Assembly: GCF_000349565.1 (NCBI RefSeq)
Contig: NZ_KB714609.1
Coordinates: forward strand, 282,618-321,156
DNA: 38,539 nt
Direction of reading: 5' to 3'
From: Curtobacterium flaccumfaciens UCD-AKU
GTDB lineage: Bacteria > Actinomycetota > Actinomycetes > Actinomycetales > Microbacteriaceae
The position numbers were made by a program, and so were the translations under genes. This document shows, in pieces, positions 34,890 to 38,539 of this stretch. Each line of letters opens with the position of its first letter. Position 1 is the first letter of the stretch. A model generated the notes under the pieces. It saw only the letters and a program-made list of their open reading frames with translations. It made no database searches and was not told the origin of the DNA.

Positions 34890-35982
34890 CCTGGCCGCCC
34901 ACCATCCGGTCGTCGCGGACGTGGCCGTCGAGTGTGCCCTCGTCGTGGGCGGGGTCGAGCGGCGCACCGCCGACCAGCTGCAGGAAGCGGTCCTCGTCGA
35001 TGCGGTCGAGGAACGACTCGAGCGCTTCCCAGCCGTCCTCGAAGCGGACGATCATGCCGCCGTCGGTGTCGGCGTCGGGGCGACCGGACGAGCCGGTTCC
35101 GGCGGCGAACGTCGCGGTCGTGGTGCGCGGCGGCGGCCAGACACCGTCACGGTCCAGGAAGCCGGCGGCCTCGGGCCCGACGACGACGGCGAGCGGCGAC
35201 GGTTCTCCGTGCGAGACGGCACGGACCAGGTGGTCGGCGTCACCGCGGCGCTGCATGACGACGCCGAAGACGGGGACGACCTGGTCGGCGACCCGCTGCA
35301 CGGCGTCGAACATGCGGTTGGCCAGGCCCGGGTCGGTGTTCTCCTCGGGCACGGTGAGCACGGCGGACATCGTCTCCACGACGACCCCGCCGACCAGGTG
35401 CGCGGTCATCGTCGCCGAGAAGCCCTCGCCGACGGCGTACGAGGTCGAGATGCCGGGTGCCTCGTGCTTCGCGTACTGCGTCACGACCCAGCGGTCCCAC
35501 GGCACGGTGAGCGGTTCTGCGGTGCCCCACCGGGTCGGGCAGGTGCCGACGGTGTGGCACAGGGCCTCGATCGCCGAGCCCATGTCGACCGCGCGGCCAG
35601 GATGGTGCCGGAGGGTCAGGTCGATGCTGATCTGACGGACCGAGTCGGCCGAGACCGGGTGCTCGGGCGACGGTGTGCCCACGAGTTCGGGGCCGCGGTG
35701 CACGAAGTCCTCGATGTCCGAGGCAGCGACACCGGTCCGGCCGTCACGCAGCGTCCCGTCGAAGTCGGACACGGCCCACGCGGCACCGTACGCGCCGAGT
35801 GCGTGCCGGAGCGCCGGGGTGATCGCCGCAGACCGTCCGGTGCGGAGCACGACCGTCCGCCCGGCGTCCGCCGACCGGCGGAGCAACGAGGCGAGCGCGT
35901 CGGTCAGCCACACGACGGGCGAGGCCGACTCGACCACGATCGCCGGGCCGACCACGTCGTCGATGAGGGGATGCCTGACCAT
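34879..35982 (-). CDS. DUF6177 family protein
   Basis: 367 aa, recognised as DUF6177-like from the start MVRHPLIDDVVGPAIVVESASPVVWLTDAL. Function unknown. Soluble; a nucleotide- or phosphoacceptor-like segment VSDFDGTLRDGRTG occurs near residue 75, reminiscent of a HAD DxD motif but not enough to call a phosphatase. Later part alternates strands and helices (ISIDLTLRHHPGRAVDMG, SATMTAHLVGGVVVETMSAV). ATG 35982 has GAGGAGG upstream; the longer open frame to 36252 overlaps the tRNA antisense and is rejected. Overlaps the downstream small gene by 11 nt. Confidence 0.75.
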   Translation of the reverse strand: MVRHPLIDDVVGPAIVVESASPVVWLTDALASLLRRSADAGRTVVLRTGRSAAITPALRHALGAYGAAWAVSDFDGTLRDGRTGVAASDIEDFVHRGPELVGTPSPEHPVSADSVRQISIDLTLRHHPGRAVDMGSAIEALCHTVGTCPTRWGTAEPLTVPWDRWVVTQYAKHEAPGISTSYAVGEGFSATMTAHLVGGVVVETMSAVLTVPEENTDPGLANRMFDAVQRVADQVVPVFGVVMQRRGDADHLVRAVSHGEPSPLAVVVGPEAAGFLDRDGVWPPPRTTTATFAAGTGSSGRPDADTDGGMIVRFEDGWEALESFLDRIDEDRFLQLVGGAPLDPAHDEGTLDGHVRDDRMVGGQGAA

Positions 35983-36146
35983 CCGGGTCCTCCTCGGTTC
36001 GGGGCTGGAACTCCCTGGACGGTACACACGGGTCCGACACCTGTCCGTCGAGTCGGCACCCTCACAGCGGAGACTCGGGAGGCACGACACGCGCCCGGCA
36101 GACGGCGTACGGTGCGCGGTCGGCTGGCTTCCAGGCGAGAATCCGC

Positions 36147-36152
36147 TAGGCT
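36147..36152 (+). promoter_or_regulatory. Putative -10 of the tRNA-Gly gene
   Basis: TAGGCT, 26 nt before the mature tRNA 5' end, with CTGGCT (36124-36129) at 17-nt spacing as a weak -35. The rest of the 195-bp gap 35983-36177 shows nothing else. Confidence 0.4.
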
Positions 36153-36177
36153 TGCCGAGTCCCGTTCTGCGGGGCGC

Positions 36178-36251
36178 GCGAGTGTAGTTCAATGGTAGAA
36201 CTCCAGCTTCCCAAGCTGGTAGCGCGGGTTCGATTCCCGTCACTCGCTCCA
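36178..36251 (+). tRNA. tRNA-Gly (anticodon CCC)
   Basis: Acceptor stem GCGAGTG (36178-36184) pairs with CACTCGC (36241-36247), discriminator T, encoded CCA (36249-36251). The D arm contains TAGTTCAATGGTAGAA. The anticodon stem CCAGC/GCTGG carries the loop TTCCCAA, giving anticodon CCC, and the T arm GCGGG-TTCGATT-CCCGT is intact. It reads GGG glycine codons. Confidence 0.97.
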
Positions 36252-36253
36252 AC

Positions 36254-36259
36254 TACGAT
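36254..36259 (+). promoter_or_regulatory. Putative -10 for a leaderless gntR transcript
   Basis: TACGAT immediately after the tRNA CCA, ending 6 nt before the GTG start. A -35 would have to lie within the tRNA T arm (TTCGAT at 36229-36234, 19-nt spacing, is the best match). Confidence 0.4.
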
Positions 36260-36265
36260 CAAGCC

Positions 36266-36880
36266 GTGGAGTCCAAGCCGGCATCGGTCCTCAAGGCCAT
36301 CAGGGCCGAGATCATCAGCGGCTCGCTCGCACGTGGCTCGAGACTCAAGGAAGACGTGCTCGCGGAGCGTTTCGGCGTCTCCCGGGTCCCTGTCCGCGAA
36401 GCCCTCCGACAGCTGGAGACCGAGGGCTTCGTCGTCGCCGAGAAGTTCAAGGGCGTCCGGGTCGCGGATTCCTCAACCGAGGTCGTCATCGAATTGATGC
36501 AGATCCGGCGCGGGCTCGAGGTCCTGGCCGCCGAGCTCGCGGCCGACCGGACGGGCGGCGACTGCGCGGCCCTGCTCCGGGCAGTCGGCCACGAGGGCCG
36601 CTCCGACCAGGAGGTCGAGGCCCAGTCGCCCCGGTTCGCATTCCACGGCCTGGTGGCCCGAGCGTCCGGGAACACCCGACTCGAGACGATGATCGAACAG
36701 CTGATCCACCAGACCGCCTGGGCCTTCGAGCGCGTGACGCGTGAAGAGGTCGCCGCGAGCCGCGGGGACCACGCCGCCGTCGCGAACGCGATCCTGCGGG
36801 GAGCATCGGTTCAGGCAGGGCTGCTGATGGACGAGCACCTGCGTCGCGACGAAGCGATCTACCGCGAACTCAGCGCGTAG
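36266..36880 (+). CDS. GntR family transcriptional regulator (FadR/FCD type)
   Basis: 204 aa. Winged-HTH domain at residues about 8-70: IISGSLARGSRLKEDVLAE, then RFGVSRVPVREALRQLETEG, the classic GntR recognition helix. The C-terminal domain is helical, FCD-like (QIRRGLEVLAAELAAD, RFAFHGLVARASGN, LIHQTAWAFERV), usually sensing a carboxylate or sugar-acid with a metal ion. Somewhat short for the group (about 215-240). The GTG start 15 nt after the tRNA lacks a ribosome-binding site. Probable operators containing GTATAC follow at 36883 and 36999 before the MFS gene. Confidence 0.9.
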   Translation: MESKPASVLKAIRAEIISGSLARGSRLKEDVLAERFGVSRVPVREALRQLETEGFVVAEKFKGVRVADSSTEVVIELMQIRRGLEVLAAELAADRTGGDCAALLRAVGHEGRSDQEVEAQSPRFAFHGLVARASGNTRLETMIEQLIHQTAWAFERVTREEVAASRGDHAAVANAILRGASVQAGLLMDEHLRRDEAIYRELSA

Positions 36881-36882
36881 AA

Positions 36883-36890
36883 CGTATACG
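36883..36890. promoter_or_regulatory. GntR-like operator, site 1
   Basis: CGTATACG, perfect 8-bp palindrome 3 nt past the gntR stop codon. It shares the GTATAC core with site 2 at 36999. Confidence 0.45.
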
Positions 36891-36998
36891 ACCGCAGTTC
36901 GCGCGCAGTCGGCGACTTCGACCGCATGTCTGATCTGGTGCGGTTTGAGCCGGATGCGTCACGAAACGTCTCGAAGTCGAAACCAGCCCGAAACAGCT

Positions 36999-37012
36999 TT
37001 TCGTATACAAAA
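36999..37012. promoter_or_regulatory. GntR-like operator, site 2, at the MFS promoter
   Basis: TTTCGTATACAAAA: GTATAC core with T/A flanks (TTTnGTATACnAAA), a form typical of FadR-subfamily operators, 47 nt before the MFS start codon and overlapping a possible TATACA -10. This is one of the few AT-rich spots in the window. The remainder of the 179-bp gap 36881-37059 shows no gene. Confidence 0.6.
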
Positions 37013-37059
37013 GAGTGACCGCACGGTGCACCGCTCACTCTTCCCCGCTGGAGTTACGA

Positions 37060-38505
37060 ATGTCTGCTGTAACGCGCTCCACCGCACCAACACGCACCAC
37101 CACCGACCAGCCTTCCGGAGGCGTCGGCTCCGCACTCGACTCGATCGGGTTCACACGAGCCCAGTTCTGGGTCCTCATGCTCATCCTCGCCGGTGAGTTC
37201 TTCGACACCCTCGAGCAGAACTCCGTCGGCGCGATGGCCACCAACATCAAGGCCTCCCTCGCGATCGGCGACGTCCAGCTCTCCACCATCAACACCGCGA
37301 CCGTCGTCGGCGGGTTGGTCGGCAGGCTCCTCGCCGGTTGGCTCGCCGACCGCTACGGCCGCCGGTTCTCGCTCGGCCTGAACCTGCTCGTCTACACGCT
37401 GGGCGGCCTGCTGAGCGCTGTCTCCCCGAACTTCGAGATGCTGCTGGTCAGCCGCTTCATCGTCGGCATCGGCGTCGGCGGTGAGTTCATGATCGGCATC
37501 GCGATGCTGTCCGAGATGGTCGCGACCCGGTACCGGGGCGGACTCATCGCCACGATCAACGTCGGTGCAGGCGGCATCGGGAACTTCATCTCCTACGGCC
37601 TCTTCCTGCTCCTCCTCAGCCCGTTGGCCGTCCCGCTCGGTGGCGACGACCACGTCTGGCGCTGGAGCTTCGTGATCCTGGCGCTCCCCGCGCTGTTCGT
37701 CGTCCTGTACCGGCGCAAGTTGCCCGAGACGCCGCGCTGGCTCCTCTCGAAGGGGCGGATCGACGACGCGAACCGCTCGCTCGCGGTCCTCGCCTCGAAC
37801 ACCTTGACGCCGCCCGCGGACGCCGTCGGCCCCGTCCGGCTCAGCCCCGCAGATCTCCCGCCGGTGTCCTTGCACGCCTCACCCGCAGCGGTGTTCCACC
37901 GGCTGGTCCTGCGCCGGACGATCGCCATCGGGGTCGCGTCGTGGATGGCCTTCGGGGTGCAGGTCACGCTGAACTTCCTCATGCCCACGCTGCTCGTCGA
38001 ACGTGGGTACTCCGTCTCGCAGAGCCTGCTGTACACGATGATCATGAACGTCGGCTCGCTCCTCGGGTGCACCGCCGCCGCCCTGCTCGCGAACCGCATC
38101 GGGCGTCGACCGTTGATCGCCACCGCGGGGGTCCTGGGCTGTCTGACCGCACTGGCGTTCGCAGCGTTCGGGAACGACACCGGCGCGATCCTCGCCCTCG
38201 GCGCACTGTTCCAGTTCTTCACGATGCTGACGAACACCACGCTCGCAGCCTGGACCGCCGAGGTCTACCCCACGGCGATCCGAGCGTCCGGCGCCTCGAT
38301 CGTGAACGGGATCGGCAACATCGCCGGCGCCGTGATGCCCTTCGCCGCGATAGCGCTCTACGGTGCCTGGGCCTTCGCCGGTGTCTTCGGACTCGCGGCA
38401 GCCATGTACGCGGTGCTCGTGATCGCGTCGCGGTTCGCCCCCGAGACGCGCGGTCGTTCCCTCGAGGACGTGAACGAGAACGTCCTCACCGCCAGGTCCA
38501 CCTGA
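37060..38505 (+). CDS. MFS transporter (sugar/aromatic-acid porter-like)
   Basis: 481 aa, 12 predicted membrane segments. The loop 2-3 motif GWLADRYGRRFS and its second-half repeat ANRIGRRPL are present, with PETPRWLLSKGR after helix 6 and PETRGRSLEDVNE at the end, placing it in the sugar-porter-like group, which includes aromatic acid:H+ symporters. Substrate unknown; a sugar acid or aromatic acid would fit an FCD-type GntR regulator upstream (inference). ATG 37060 has GGAG 6-7 nt upstream; the earlier start at 37015 would overlap the predicted promoter. Confidence 0.88.
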   Translation: MSAVTRSTAPTRTTTDQPSGGVGSALDSIGFTRAQFWVLMLILAGEFFDTLEQNSVGAMATNIKASLAIGDVQLSTINTATVVGGLVGRLLAGWLADRYGRRFSLGLNLLVYTLGGLLSAVSPNFEMLLVSRFIVGIGVGGEFMIGIAMLSEMVATRYRGGLIATINVGAGGIGNFISYGLFLLLLSPLAVPLGGDDHVWRWSFVILALPALFVVLYRRKLPETPRWLLSKGRIDDANRSLAVLASNTLTPPADAVGPVRLSPADLPPVSLHASPAAVFHRLVLRRTIAIGVASWMAFGVQVTLNFLMPTLLVERGYSVSQSLLYTMIMNVGSLLGCTAAALLANRIGRRPLIATAGVLGCLTALAFAAFGNDTGAILALGALFQFFTMLTNTTLAAWTAEVYPTAIRASGASIVNGIGNIAGAVMPFAAIALYGAWAFAGVFGLAAAMYAVLVIASRFAPETRGRSLEDVNENVLTARST

Positions 38506-38506
38506 A

Positions 38507-38539
38507 CCACCCGATCCACCCGATCCACCCGATCCACCC
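38507..38539 (+). repeat. 9-bp tandem repeat cut by the window end
   Basis: Three full copies of CCACCCGAT (38507-38533) and a partial fourth (38534-38539), beginning one nucleotide after the MFS stop codon. Continuation beyond the window is unknown. Confidence 0.85.

Noticed and set aside
34879..36252. Longer DUF6177 gene starting at 36252
   Set aside because: The extension is antisense to the tRNA-Gly gene; GAGGAGG and the family start support 35982.
36178..38505. Genomic island integrated at the tRNA-Gly gene
   Set aside because: A tRNA followed by regulator and transporter is suggestive, but no integrase and no second copy of the tRNA 3' end was found in the window.

Overview
The window is high-GC actinobacterial chromosome. 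A complete C50-carotenoid cluster (idi, crtE, crtB, crtI, crtYe, crtYf, crtEb), DUF3151 and DUF3618 proteins, a fused CopD/CtaG protein, many GTG starts and possible leaderless genes point to Microbacteriaceae, most likely Curtobacterium or a close relative. That assignment is inferred from gene content and pigment genes, not from a search.

Layout. (1) 28-1516 (-): a Vms1/baeRF-like protein and a small acidic protein. (2) 1725-8192 (+): a tightly coupled beta-galactoside operon (Tat lipoprotein binding protein, two permeases, GH2 beta-galactosidase starting with TTG) with no ATPase gene, closed by a long inverted repeat. (3) 8287-15479: housekeeping genes: DUF3151, an ABC-F ATPase, a probable minus-strand operon (DUF3618, YihY, DedA-like, SDR), an MBL-fold hydrolase and a Gfo/Idh/MocA oxidoreductase. 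(4) 15553-21418: the carotenoid operon, every junction overlapping by 1-4 nt, divergent from idi across only 21 bp. (5) 21544-23786: a membrane-anchored protein with a six-cysteine C-terminus, divergent from corA, which has a long structured leader containing a possible proline-rich leader peptide. (6) 23903-29446: a LacI regulator and a multiple-monosaccharide ABC transporter (mmsA-mmsB-chvE type), each preceded by the same 16-bp operator. (7) 29692-30551 (-): an HTH-MNT/HEPN toxin-antitoxin-like pair in which the HEPN partner has lost the catalytic Arg and His but kept the Tyr. (8) 30644-34504: dCTP deaminase, a tandem GNAT protein and the CopD/CtaG fusion. (9) 34542-38505: a DUF6177 protein with a small partner, tRNA-Gly(CCC), an apparently leaderless GntR gene starting 15 nt after the tRNA, and an MFS transporter with probable GntR operators upstream.

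Two families of palindromic intergenic elements recur. Family A is built on the word GCCTCC[A/C]G[G/T]C, usually as inverted pairs forming hairpins, with single copies inside genes. Family B consists of self-palindromic CCGG-centred arms repeated as inverted pairs. No CRISPR array, insertion sequence, integrase or rRNA gene was seen.
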